A stretch of DNA of 64,000 bases from Mycobacterium asiaticum. Lineage in GTDB: Bacteria > Actinomycetota > Actinomycetes > Mycobacteriales > Mycobacteriaceae. How positions within the stretch are numbered: position 1 is the stretch's first letter; the number at the start of each line of letters is the position of its first letter. The position numbers were made by a program, and so were the translations under genes. Positions 38,329 to 45,687 of this stretch are shown here, in pieces. The notes beneath the pieces were generated by a model that was given only the letters and a program-made list of their open reading frames with translations, was not told the DNA's origin and did not search any database. The stretch lies in NCBI RefSeq assembly GCF_001668675.1, contig NZ_LZKQ01000071.1:1-64000 (forward strand), written 5' to 3'.

Positions 38329-39192
38329 GTGACCGCGCCCGACAACCAGCCCGCACGGCTGCGCCGAATCGCCGAAACGGTGGCCGCCGAGGCGGCCGCG
38401 TTCGTGCGGGGGCGGCGCGCCGAGGTCTTCGACCCGCAGAACGGATCGGCAACCGGGTCCGCGGTGCGCTCCAAAACCACCCCCACCGATCCGGTGACCG
38501 TGGTGGACACCGAAGCCGAACGCCTACTGCGGCAGCGGTTGGCGCAGCTCCGGCCCGGTGACCCGATCCTGGGTGAGGAGGGCGGCGGGCCGACCGACCC
38601 GACGGCCGCGGGCTCGGTCACCTGGGTCCTCGACCCGATCGACGGCACGGTGAATTTCGTCTACGGGATCCCCGCCTACGCGGTGTCGGTCGGCGCGCAG
38701 GTCGACGGGGTCTCGGTGGCCGGAGCCGTCGCCGATGTGGTTGCGGGACGGGTGTATTCGGCCGCGGCCGGGCTCGGTGCGAGCGTCACGGACGAGTCCG
38801 GCAGCACCGATCTGCGGTGCACCGCGGTCGACGATTTGTCGATGGCGTTGCTGGGCACCGGATTCGGCTACGCGCCGCGGCGCCGGGTCCGCCAGGCCGC
38901 CTTGCTGGCCCAGATGCTGCCGGTGGTCCGCGATGTGCGTCGAATCGGTTCGGCGGCATTGGATCTGTGCATGGTCGCCGAGGGCCGGCTGGACGCGTAT
39001 TACGAGCATGGCCTGCAGGCCTGGGACTGCGCGGCGGGTGCGTTGATCGCCGCCGAGGCGGGCGCGCGGGTGGTGCTGCCGGAGCCGGATGTGCCCGGCG
39101 CCGGGTTGGTGCTTGCCGCGGCGCCAGGCATCGCCGACGAGCTGCTGGACGTCCTGCGGCGATTCGGCGGTACCGATCCGATCCTGGATTGA
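38329..39192 (+). CDS. suhB: SuhB, inositol-1-monophosphatase
   Basis: 287 residues. Makes free inositol for phosphatidylinositol, mycothiol and lipoarabinomannan. Metal-binding motifs: ILGEEGG, WVLDPIDGTVNFVYG and WDCAAGALIAAEAGA. It corresponds to Rv2701c. GTG start at 38329, chosen because it gives the usual MTAPDNQPARL start; a TTG upstream is unlikely. It is divergent from ppgK and convergent with cei, 4 bp away. Confidence 0.93.
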   Translation: MTAPDNQPARLRRIAETVAAEAAAFVRGRRAEVFDPQNGSATGSAVRSKTTPTDPVTVVDTEAERLLRQRLAQLRPGDPILGEEGGGPTDPTAAGSVTWVLDPIDGTVNFVYGIPAYAVSVGAQVDGVSVAGAVADVVAGRVYSAAAGLGASVTDESGSTDLRCTAVDDLSMALLGTGFGYAPRRRVRQAALLAQMLPVVRDVRRIGSAALDLCMVAEGRLDAYYEHGLQAWDCAAGALIAAEAGARVVLPEPDVPGAGLVLAAAPGIADELLDVLRRFGGTDPILD

Positions 39193-39196
39193 ACCG

Positions 39197-39850
39197 TCAG
39201 CAGCTGGTGGAGTGGATCTTGGCCAACAGGGCGTGATCTGCAGGCTCGGTGGCACCCGGGCGCAGGGTGGCGAGCACCGCGTCGATGTCGTCGTTGTGCG
39301 CCAGGGCGCTGAACTCGGTGCCCAGGGCCAGGTCGACGGAGTCGTCACCCCGGCCGTCGTGGAACAACTCGGTGCACGGTGCCACCAGCCACAGCGCCGC
39401 CGCGGTGGCTTGTCCGGCGGTGCCGAACCGGATCTGCCCCTGACAGTTGAGCCGGGTGCCGGCGTAGACGGGGTCATTGGCCGACGTCGGTTGCGCGAAG
39501 CCGAGGTCCTTCAGCGCGCCGGCGATGTCGCCCGCTTGCCCACCACGACCGCTGGCGTTGAGCACTCGCACCCTGGTGTCACTCAGTTTGGCGGGTGTGA
39601 CGTCGATCATCTCGGTCCGGGAAACCTGTTCACCGAGCTTGGTCGGAGTCGCTGTGCCGGTGGGTTCCGGCGGGGGATTGCACACCGCGACCTCGTGGAC
39701 GTCTGTCGGCCGGGTGAGTGCGACCGTCCACACCACGGCCGTCACTACGGCCAGGAAAATCACCACGATGATGGCGGGACGGGGGTTGCGCCGCCGGAAG
39801 GGCCGACCATGCTTGTCGAAGGCGGTACCCTCGGTAATCTGTGCGACCAC
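39197..39850 (-). CDS. cei: Cei, cell-envelope integrity protein (LytR_C domain)
   Basis: 217 residues equivalent to Rv2700. A cytosolic basic N-terminus (RPFRRRNPRP) is followed by one transmembrane helix (about 26-45) and an extracellular LytR C-terminal domain (VRVLNASGRGGQAGDIAGAL). Cysteines at 57, 136, 159 and 217 could form disulfides. In M. tuberculosis loss of this protein weakens the envelope and reduces virulence. GTG start. Its 206-bp divergent spacer with the DUF4193 gene holds a CRP-like site. Confidence 0.88.
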   Translation of the reverse strand: MVAQITEGTAFDKHGRPFRRRNPRPAIIVVIFLAVVTAVVWTVALTRPTDVHEVAVCNPPPEPTGTATPTKLGEQVSRTEMIDVTPAKLSDTRVRVLNASGRGGQAGDIAGALKDLGFAQPTSANDPVYAGTRLNCQGQIRFGTAGQATAAALWLVAPCTELFHDGRGDDSVDLALGTEFSALAHNDDIDAVLATLRPGATEPADHALLAKIHSTSC

Positions 39851-39900
39851 ACATGCACTCTAATCGCACGGTATTCACACCGTTTGAGGCCAAGGACTAG

Positions 39901-39941
39901 GGTCAATCCACTGGTGTGACGTAAATCACAGTCGATTGACC
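39901..39941. promoter_or_regulatory. CRP-type operator nested in a larger palindrome
   Basis: TGTGACGTAAATCACA at 39915-39930 has perfect TGTGA-N6-TCACA symmetry, the consensus of cAMP receptor proteins such as Rv3676. Outside it GGTCAATC (39901-39908) and GATTGACC (39934-39941) form a second perfect 8-bp inverted repeat. It lies between cei and the DUF4193 gene and could act on either. Confidence 0.75.
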
Positions 39942-39996
39942 CGCAATACGGGCACGAATCGTTTGGTGCAGGCGTTCGACGCTGGTACAAAGCGTT

Positions 39997-40030
39997 CCTT
40001 GGACTGACGAGGGCCTTGGATTGACGAGGG
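39997..40030 (+). repeat. Two adjacent 17-bp direct repeats
   Basis: CCTTGGACTGACGAGGG (39997-40013) is repeated at once as CCTTGGATTGACGAGGG (40014-40030), one base different. They are 27 bases upstream of the DUF4193 ATG, where a promoter or regulator site is expected. Confidence 0.7.
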
Positions 40031-40056
40031 CATAGAGGGGACAGGACGGATAGACG

Positions 40057-40359
40057 ATGCCTACCGACTATGACGCTCCGCGGCGTACCGAGACTGATGA
40101 TGTCTCGGAAGACTCGCTGGAGGAGCTGAAAGCGAGACGGAACGAAGCGGCGTCGGCCGTTGTCGATGTCGACGAATCCGAGTCCGCCGAGTCTTTTGAG
40201 CTGCCTGGCGCCGACCTCTCCGGTGAAGAGTTGTCGGTACGTGTGATTCCCAAGCAGGCCGACGAGTTCACTTGCTCGAGTTGCTTTTTGGTTCAGCACC
40301 GCAGCCGGTTGGCCAGCGAGAAGAACGGCGTGATGATCTGTACGGACTGCGCAGCCTGA
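40057..40359 (+). CDS. DUF4193 small zinc-ribbon-like protein
   Basis: 100 residues equivalent to Rv2699c. An acidic N-terminal half (YDAPRRTETDDVSEDSLEEL) is followed by EFTCSSCFLVQHRSRLASE and MICTDCAA: two CxxC pairs that should bind one zinc. The family is highly conserved in actinobacteria and in sequence resembles small RNA-polymerase or ribosome-associated proteins, but no function is established. ATG start with GGGGACAGGACGG upstream. It is probably controlled by the CRP-like site. Confidence 0.85.
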   Translation: MPTDYDAPRRTETDDVSEDSLEELKARRNEAASAVVDVDESESAESFELPGADLSGEELSVRVIPKQADEFTCSSCFLVQHRSRLASEKNGVMICTDCAA

Positions 40360-40370
40360 CGCTGCCGCAG

Positions 40371-40847
40371 TCAGCTTCGCAGGGCCGACAGCACCCGCTC
40401 GGGGTGGCGGCAGCTCACCAACCAGTACGGCGTCGGATCATCGGGATCGTCGAGAACCAGCAGAACCATCGGGCCTACCCATGCGCGATGCACGACGAAG
40501 GCCGCTGGGTCGAGTTGACGGCCCAGAGCGGCCGATTTGGCGGTTCGCGCTATTTCGGCGTAGCGGGAGATCACGGTGACGGGTAAGTGCGCCTGGCCGG
40601 CCCACAGTTGGACACTCCCGTCGTCGGCGGTCACCCGGATCTCGAGGCGTCCGAGCCACAGCAGCACGCCGGTCGCCAGAACGAACAGGGTGACGAACGG
40701 CAACCAGTCGGGCAGCGATCGCAACCCCAGGTTGAACTCGTACGCGACGATCCCCGCCAGCAGGAAACCCAGCGGCCACCACCACCAGGGCACCCACAGC
40801 CGCTCGCGGTATCGCACGCTCTGCGGCGCGACGCGCGTATCCGACAC
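40371..40847 (-). CDS. DUF3093 membrane protein
   Basis: 158 residues equivalent to Rv2698. [20 protein letters not shown] is the DUF3093 signature; two transmembrane helices (about residues 17-38 and 44-63) precede a soluble domain ([20 protein letters not shown]) with a PH-like look. Function unknown. GTG start at 40847, 25 bp from the divergent dut start. Upstream in-frame codons run antisense to dut and were excluded. Confidence 0.78.
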   Translation of the reverse strand: MSDTRVAPQSVRYRERLWVPWWWWPLGFLLAGIVAYEFNLGLRSLPDWLPFVTLFVLATGVLLWLGRLEIRVTADDGSVQLWAGQAHLPVTVISRYAEIARTAKSAALGRQLDPAAFVVHRAWVGPMVLLVLDDPDDPTPYWLVSCRHPERVLSALRS

Positions 40848-40858
40848 GCGGTCAAGGG

Positions 40859-40864
40859 TAATCT
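40859..40864 (+). promoter_or_regulatory. -10 element for a probably leaderless dut transcript
   Basis: TAATCT fits TAnnnT and ends eight bases before the dut GTG, so the mRNA would start at or next to the start codon. Confidence 0.45.
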
Positions 40865-40872
40865 GTGGCCCC

Positions 40873-41337
40873 GTGTCGACCAGTCTGGCGGTAGTTCGTC
40901 TCGATCCGGATCTCCCGATGCCCAGCCGTGCCCACGACGGCGACGCAGGTGTCGATCTGTTCAGCGCCGAGGACGTCGAACTGGCGCCGGGACACCGGGC
41001 GCTGGTGGGCACCGGCGTCGCGGTCGCGATCCCGTTCGGGATGGTCGGCCTGGTGCACCCGCGCTCGGGATTGGCCTCGCGGGTGGGGCTTTCGATCGTC
41101 AACAGTCCCGGCACCATCGATGCGGGCTATCGTGGCGAGATCAAAGTCGCGCTGATCAACCTCGACCCCGCCACGCCGATCGTGGTGCATCGAGGTGACC
41201 GCATCGCTCAGTTGGTGGTGCAGCGGGTCGAATTGGTCGAGCTGGTCGAGGTCTCGTCGTTCGACGAGGCCGGGCTGGCCGAAACATCCCGTGGCGACGG
41301 TGGTCACGGTTCCTCCGGCGGACATGCGAGTTTGTGA
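40873..41337 (+). CDS. dut: Dut, dUTP diphosphatase
   Basis: 154 residues, the length I recall for M. tuberculosis Dut. Hydrolyses dUTP to dUMP, keeping uracil out of DNA and supplying thymidylate synthesis. All five trimeric dUTPase motifs are seen: [58 protein letters not shown] and [12 protein letters not shown] start. The stop TGA overlaps a GTG (GTGA, 41334-41337) that opens the reading frame of the MIRU-like repeat. Confidence 0.97.
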   Translation: MSTSLAVVRLDPDLPMPSRAHDGDAGVDLFSAEDVELAPGHRALVGTGVAVAIPFGMVGLVHPRSGLASRVGLSIVNSPGTIDAGYRGEIKVALINLDPATPIVVHRGDRIAQLVVQRVELVELVEVSSFDEAGLAETSRGDGGHGSSGGHASL

Positions 41338-41339
41338 GC

Positions 41340-41615
41340 GTCGACGACGATGCAGAGCGAAGCGATGAGGAGGAGCGGCGCAGTGCGGCCGTCGACGACG
41401 ATGCAGAGCGAAGCGATGAGGAGGAGCGGCGCAGTGCGGCCGTCGACGACGATGCAGAGCGAAGCGATGAGGAGGAGCGGCGCAGTGCGGCCGTCGACGA
41501 CGATGCAGAGCGAAGCGATGAGGAGGAGCGGCGCAGTGCGGCCGTCGACGACGATGCAGAGCGAAGCGATGAGGAGCAGCGGCGCAGTGCGGCCGCCGAC
41601 GACGATGCAGAGCGG
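41340..41615 (+). repeat. MIRU-type 51-bp tandem repeat (5 copies and a partial)
   Basis: Units start at 41340, 41391, 41442, 41493 and 41544; a truncated sixth runs from 41595. The core GACGATGCAGAGCGAAGCGA is the kind of sequence found in mycobacterial interspersed repetitive units. The copies are nearly identical; the fifth differs at one base. The unit is 17 codons, so frames stay open: one GTG frame overlapping the dut stop reads VDDDAERSDEEERRSAA five times and runs to 41681, inside the next gene. It is therefore also a candidate short coupled frame and a VNTR locus. Confidence 0.93.
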
Positions 41616-41620
41616 AGCCG

Positions 41621-42370
41621 ATGGTGGCATTTGGTAAACGCAAAGACGACGACCCGAGCACTGTGGGCGAAGAGTCCTTGACCGGCGAACCCGAGGGTGC
41701 AGCGGACGAGGAGATCGAGGGCCCGTTCGACATCGAGGACTTCGACGACCCGGCCGACGCCGCGGTAGCCCGTTTGGACCTCGGCTCGGTGCTGATCCCG
41801 ATGCCCTCGGCGGGCCAGGTGCAGGTCGAACTCACCGAAACCGGCGTTCCCAGCGCGGTGTGGGTGGTCACGCCCAACGGCCGGTTCACCATCGCCGCCT
41901 ATGCGGCACCCAAGTCCGCGGGACTGTGGCGTGAGGTGGCCAGCGAGCTCGCCGACTCGCTGCGCAAGGACTCGGCCAAGGTCTCCATCAAGGACGGGCC
42001 GTGGGGCCGTGAGGTGGTCGGCACTGCGTCGGGCGTGGTGCGCTTCATCGGGGTCGACGGCTACCGCTGGATGATCAGGTGTGTGGTCAACGGGCCGCAC
42101 GAGACCATCGACGCGCTGACCGATGAAGCGCGGGAAGCGTTGGCGGACACCGTTGTTCGGCGCGGTGACACACCGTTGCCGGTGCGGACGCCGCTGCCGG
42201 TCCAGTTGCCCGAACCGATGGTGCAGCAGTTGCGCGAAGCCGCCGCCGCTCAGGCCGCCGAACAAGGTGAACAGCCGGCAGAGGAGCAGCAGACCAACGA
42301 GCCGGTCGCCCGCCGCGGCGCCGAGGGTTCGGCCATGCAGCAGCTGCGCAGCACCAGCACCGGCGGCTAG
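41621..42370 (+). CDS. DUF3710 protein
   Basis: 249 residues equivalent to Rv2696c. An acidic N-terminus (about residues 8-45) precedes the DUF3710 domain (VLIPMPSAGQVQVELTETG, VVTPNGRFTIAAYAAPKSAG, RWMIRCVVNGP) and a Gln/Glu-rich tail. Function unknown. The ATG is right at the edge of the repeat array, so copy number could affect its expression; a GTG directly after it is an alternative start. It shares a CTAG with the convergent hydrolase stop (42367-42370). Confidence 0.82.
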   Translation: MVAFGKRKDDDPSTVGEESLTGEPEGAADEEIEGPFDIEDFDDPADAAVARLDLGSVLIPMPSAGQVQVELTETGVPSAVWVVTPNGRFTIAAYAAPKSAGLWREVASELADSLRKDSAKVSIKDGPWGREVVGTASGVVRFIGVDGYRWMIRCVVNGPHETIDALTDEAREALADTVVRRGDTPLPVRTPLPVQLPEPMVQQLREAAAAQAAEQGEQPAEEQQTNEPVARRGAEGSAMQQLRSTSTGG

Positions 42371-43068
42371 TCAGCCTCGCTGAGCGCACTCAGGCAGGCG
42401 GCGCCCAGCGCGGCCGCATCCGCGCCGAACTCTTCCAGCGTCACCGTGCGCAGTGCGCCGCGCGGCGCTGCATTCGCCCAGTCGACCCCCACCTGAAGCG
42501 GGTGTATCGGGTCGTCGACCGCCGCGACGACGCCCAGCGGCGCCACCAGCCGCGCCAGTTCCGTCGCGTCGGGGGCACGGTAGGCCGCCGCCTCCTCCAT
42601 CGCGTCGGGCAGCTGCGGCCATTGAGCCCGCCAGGAGCGGGCCAGTTCGTCGGCCAGCCAGGGCGGGCTGGACGCTTGCATCTGCGCCGTCGTGGCGTCC
42701 AGGCCGTCGCGGCGCAACTGCGCTGCCGTGTAGCGCGCGGCGTGCGCGGCTGGGGCTGAACTCGAATCGCCCGTCCAGGCCGGCAGCGCTGCGAGCACCG
42801 CCACGGTCTGCTTCGGATGGGCCAGCGCCCACGCGGTGGCCACCGCCGCCCCGATCGACACCCCGCCCACCGCGATCGGCCCCTCACTCGCCGCATCATC
42901 GAGGGCTGTCAGGTAGCCCTCGATCAGCCGACCGGGCTGCGGAGCGGGTGTGATTAACGCCGCACCTACACCCCGCAGGGGACCTGAAAACGCCCGCTGG
43001 ACGTAGTCGTCGTCGGAGCCCGTCCCAGGCAGCAACACGGTTGTGACACCGCGCATATCGACAGCCAC
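42367..43068 (-). CDS. Alpha/beta hydrolase
   Basis: 233 residues equivalent to Rv2695. TTVLLPGTGSDDDYVQRAFS starts the fold, GGVSIGAAVATAWAL gives the nucleophile elbow (Ser in GVSIG), and AVDDPIHPLQVG the acid loop. Substrate unknown. The start is chosen at the GTG (VAVDMRG) to match the family start. A longer reading from an ATG at 43164 adds 32 residues without clear homology and would crowd the divergent gene. Confidence 0.72.
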   Translation of the reverse strand: MAVDMRGVTTVLLPGTGSDDDYVQRAFSGPLRGVGAALITPAPQPGRLIEGYLTALDDAASEGPIAVGGVSIGAAVATAWALAHPKQTVAVLAALPAWTGDSSSAPAAHAARYTAAQLRRDGLDATTAQMQASSPPWLADELARSWRAQWPQLPDAMEEAAAYRAPDATELARLVAPLGVVAAVDDPIHPLQVGVDWANAAPRGALRTVTLEEFGADAAALGAACLSALSEAD

Positions 43069-43220
43069 CCCCCCATCCTGCCGGGTGGGCAAAGTCACCT
43101 TGAGATCAGTGGTTTCATCTATGTGGCATCCGGGAACCAACAGGTCTACGGTGACCGTTGGCATGTTGGAATGCGAAAGAACTAGCAGACCTCAACGACG
43201 TCGAATTGTCAGGAGTGGCC

Positions 43221-43589
43221 ATGGGGGCCCAAGGGTATCTACGCCGGCTCACCCGTCGGTTGACGGAAGACCCGGAACAACGCGACGTCGAAGAACTCTC
43301 CGATGAAGTCCTCAATACCGGCGCGCAGCGAGCCATCGACTGCCAGCGTGGCCAGGAGGTCACGATGATCGGCACGCTGCGCAGCGTGGAAACCAACGGC
43401 AAGGGCTGCTCGGGCGGCGTCCGCGCGGAATTGTTCGACGGCAGTGACACGGTGACACTGGTGTGGCTCGGCCAGCGGCGTATCCCCGGCATCGACTCCG
43501 GCCGCATGCTGCGGGTGCGTGGTCGGCTCGGCAAGCTCGAGAACGGCACCAAAGCCATCTACAACCCGCACTACGAAATCCAGCGTTGA
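43221..43589 (+). CDS. OB-fold nucleic-acid-binding protein
   Basis: 122 residues, the length I recall for Rv2694c. An N-terminal helix (GYLRRLTRRLTEDPEQRDVE) precedes an OB-fold (GQEVTMIGTLRSVETNGKGC, LVWLGQRRIPGIDSGRMLRV) of the kind found in RecG- and tRNA-binding anticodon domains. It probably binds single-stranded nucleic acid. ATG at 43221 with AGGAG five bases upstream; longer readings are unlikely. It is followed 15 bp later by the DUF3159 gene. Confidence 0.82.
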   Translation: MGAQGYLRRLTRRLTEDPEQRDVEELSDEVLNTGAQRAIDCQRGQEVTMIGTLRSVETNGKGCSGGVRAELFDGSDTVTLVWLGQRRIPGIDSGRMLRVRGRLGKLENGTKAIYNPHYEIQR

Positions 43590-43604
43590 TCTCTTTGCAT
43601 TCCC

Positions 43605-44252
43605 GTGAGCGATAACCGCTACAACGCTGAGCGCCTGCTGGCCCAGGCCGGCGGCGTAAGCGGACTCATCTATTCGTCGCTGCCGGTTGTGACGTTCGTC
43701 ATCGCGTCCAGCGTTGCGGGGTTGCTGCCCGCCATCGTCAGCGCACTGATCACCGCGGGACTGGTATTGGTCTGGCGGCTGATTCGCCGGGACTCGGTCC
43801 AACCGGCGGTCTCCGGATTCTTCGGCGTCGCCGTGTGCGCCCTGATCGCCTACCTGGTGGGGCAATCCAAGGGCTACTTCCTGCTCGGCATCTGGATGTC
43901 GCTGGTGTGGGCCGTGGTATTCGCGATATCGATCCTGATCCGCCGACCGGTGGTGGGCTATCTGTGGGCCTGGGCCAGCGGCCGGGACAACAGCTGGCGC
44001 GGGGTGCCGCGGGCGCTCTACGCCTTTGACATCGCGACGCTGTCCTGGACGTTGGTGTTCCTGGCCCGTTTCGCGGTCCAGGGGCACCTCTACGAACTGG
44101 GCAAGACCGGCTGGCTCGGGGTCGCACGGATCGCCATGGGCTGGCCGCTGACGGCGCTGGCAGCGCTGGTGACCTACGGCGCCATCAGGGCCGTGCTGCG
44201 CGTAACGACGGAGCAGGAGCGCGCCGTCGACGAGGACCCGGTGCTGGACTGA
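43605..44252 (+). CDS. DUF3159 membrane protein
   Basis: 215 residues equivalent to Rv2693c. About six transmembrane helices in two groups around a loop with WAWASGRDNSWRGVPRALYA. Family function unknown. GTG start. It ends 3 bp from ceoC, in the converging direction. Confidence 0.8.
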   Translation: MSDNRYNAERLLAQAGGVSGLIYSSLPVVTFVIASSVAGLLPAIVSALITAGLVLVWRLIRRDSVQPAVSGFFGVAVCALIAYLVGQSKGYFLLGIWMSLVWAVVFAISILIRRPVVGYLWAWASGRDNSWRGVPRALYAFDIATLSWTLVFLARFAVQGHLYELGKTGWLGVARIAMGWPLTALAALVTYGAIRAVLRVTTEQERAVDEDPVLD

Positions 44253-44255
44253 CGG

Positions 44256-44918
44256 TTACGTCGTCGGCAGCAGGAGCTTGCGCAGGTCTTCTTCGGCTTC
44301 GGTGATCGCCACGAACAACAGCTCGTCGCCGCCTTCCAGCGGCTCGTCGCCCTGTGGCACGATCACCCGCGGTCCCCGCAGGATGGTCACGAGCGAGACA
44401 TCACGCGGCAACTGCAGCTTGCGGACCGGCTTGCCGCCCCACGGTGTGTCGTCCGGCAGGGTGATCTCGACGAGATTGGCCTGACCCTTGCGGAACTCCA
44501 TCAGCCGCACCAGGTCGCCGACGGCGACGGCCTCCTCGATCAGCGAAGCCAGCATCCGCGGCGTCGAAACCGCCACGTCCACGCCCCACGCGTCGGTGAA
44601 CAGCCATTCGTTGCGGGGATCGTTGACACGCGCCACCACCCGCGGCACCGCGAACTCGGTCTTGGCCAGCAGGCTGAGCACCACGTTGACCTTGTCGTCA
44701 CCGGTGGCGGCGACGACGACGTCGAAATCTTCCAGGTGCATCGACTCGAGCAGGCTGAGCTCGCAGGCGTCACCCAGCAGCCAGTGGGCGGCCGGAATGG
44801 CGTCGGTGTCCAGGTGCTCGGCGTTGCGCTCGATCAACGTCACGTCGTGGTTGTTGGCCACGAGTTCCCGCGTGACCGAGCGGCCGACCGCGCCGGCGCC
44901 GGCTACCGCTACTTTCAT
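44256..44918 (-). CDS. ceoC: CeoC, TrkA-type potassium-regulatory protein
   Basis: 220 residues equivalent to Rv2692. An RCK/TrkA-N domain (VAVAGAGAVGRSVTRELVAN; GxGxxG for NAD or ATP) is followed by TrkA-C from about residue 140. Such proteins gate potassium channels or transporters in response to nucleotides or cyclic di-AMP. Its start overlaps the ceoB stop by 4 bp (ATGA), so the two subunits are made together. No TrkH/KtrB channel gene is in the window; the KimA-like permease next door is the nearest candidate partner. Confidence 0.93.
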   Translation of the reverse strand: MKVAVAGAGAVGRSVTRELVANNHDVTLIERNAEHLDTDAIPAAHWLLGDACELSLLESMHLEDFDVVVAATGDDKVNVVLSLLAKTEFAVPRVVARVNDPRNEWLFTDAWGVDVAVSTPRMLASLIEEAVAVGDLVRLMEFRKGQANLVEITLPDDTPWGGKPVRKLQLPRDVSLVTILRGPRVIVPQGDEPLEGGDELLFVAITEAEEDLRKLLLPTT

Positions 44919-45586
44919 TTATCCAGGTCCTCACTCGGCGGCAGCGCCGCGATGGCCACGGCTTCGGCGGCGCGACCGGAGATGGCGGCGACGTACACCT
45001 GGTCACCGGCCTGCAGAACGGTCTTCGGTTCCGGCAGCACGCCGGTGCCGAAGCGGATCAGGAACGCCACCCGCGCGCCGGTGGCTCGCTCGAGGTCGGT
45101 GGCGCGGTGCCCGACCCAGTCCTCGTGCAGGACCACCTGAGCGACGGCGACGGTGCCGGTGGGATCCCGCCACTTGGCCGTCTCGGTCTCCTGCGTAAGG
45201 GCATTGAGCAGACGATCGGTGGTCCACGGCACAGTGGCGATCGTCGGGATGCCGAGGCGTTCGTAGACCTCGGCGCGTTTCGCGTCGTAGATCCGGGCGA
45301 CCACCCGGCGCACACCGAACGTTTCCCGCGCCAGCCGCGCCGAGATGATGTTGGAGTTGTCGCCCGAGGACACCGCGGCGAACGCATCGGCCTCTTCGAT
45401 GCCCGCCTTGAGCAGCACGTCGCGGTCGAAGCCCTGGCCGAGCACCCGGTCGCCGTCGAATTCCGGGCTGAGCCGGTTGAAGGCGGCGCTGTCGCGGTCG
45501 ATCACCGCGACGTCATGGCCGATCCGCGACAGACCGTCTGCCACCGACGACCCGACCCGGCCGCACCCCATCACAACCACCCGCAC
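44915..45586 (-). CDS. ceoB: CeoB, TrkA-type potassium-regulatory protein
   Basis: 223 residues equivalent to Rv2691. The TrkA-N domain begins VVMGCGRVGSSVADGLSRIG and TrkA-C lies from about residue 140. Reactions and partners as in the TrkA family: it forms ring-shaped regulators on potassium transporters. GTG start at 45586, with GAAAGGA about eight bases upstream. The spacer to the divergent KimA-like gene is about 100 bp. Confidence 0.93.
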   Translation of the reverse strand: MRVVVMGCGRVGSSVADGLSRIGHDVAVIDRDSAAFNRLSPEFDGDRVLGQGFDRDVLLKAGIEEADAFAAVSSGDNSNIISARLARETFGVRRVVARIYDAKRAEVYERLGIPTIATVPWTTDRLLNALTQETETAKWRDPTGTVAVAQVVLHEDWVGHRATDLERATGARVAFLIRFGTGVLPEPKTVLQAGDQVYVAAISGRAAEAVAIAALPPSEDLDK

Positions 45587-45661
45587 TTACTGATCCTTTC
45601 GCGACGTTGGTGAGCCGATTTCGGTCGTGAAAATTCTTGTGTAGGGAACGCTACCGCCAAA

Positions 45662-45679
45662 CCCACGTGGGCTTACTCT
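45662..45679 (+). promoter_or_regulatory. Palindrome and -10 element before the KimA-like gene
   Basis: CCCACGTGGG (45662-45671) is a perfect 10-bp palindrome, two bases before TACTCT (45674-45679), a TAnnnT -10 hexamer nine bases from the GTG start. The palindrome may be a repressor site; the transcript would be nearly leaderless. Confidence 0.4.
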
Positions 45680-45687
45680 TGGCTCTC

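Noticed and set aside
41340..41615. A CRISPR array
   Set aside because: The units are continuous tandem copies without spacers, and no cas gene is nearby; it is a MIRU-type VNTR.
43069..43164. A 32-residue N-terminal extension of the Rv2695-like hydrolase
   Set aside because: It starts at a good ATG but has no fold-like sequence and narrows the divergent spacer; the GTG at 43068 fits the family length better.
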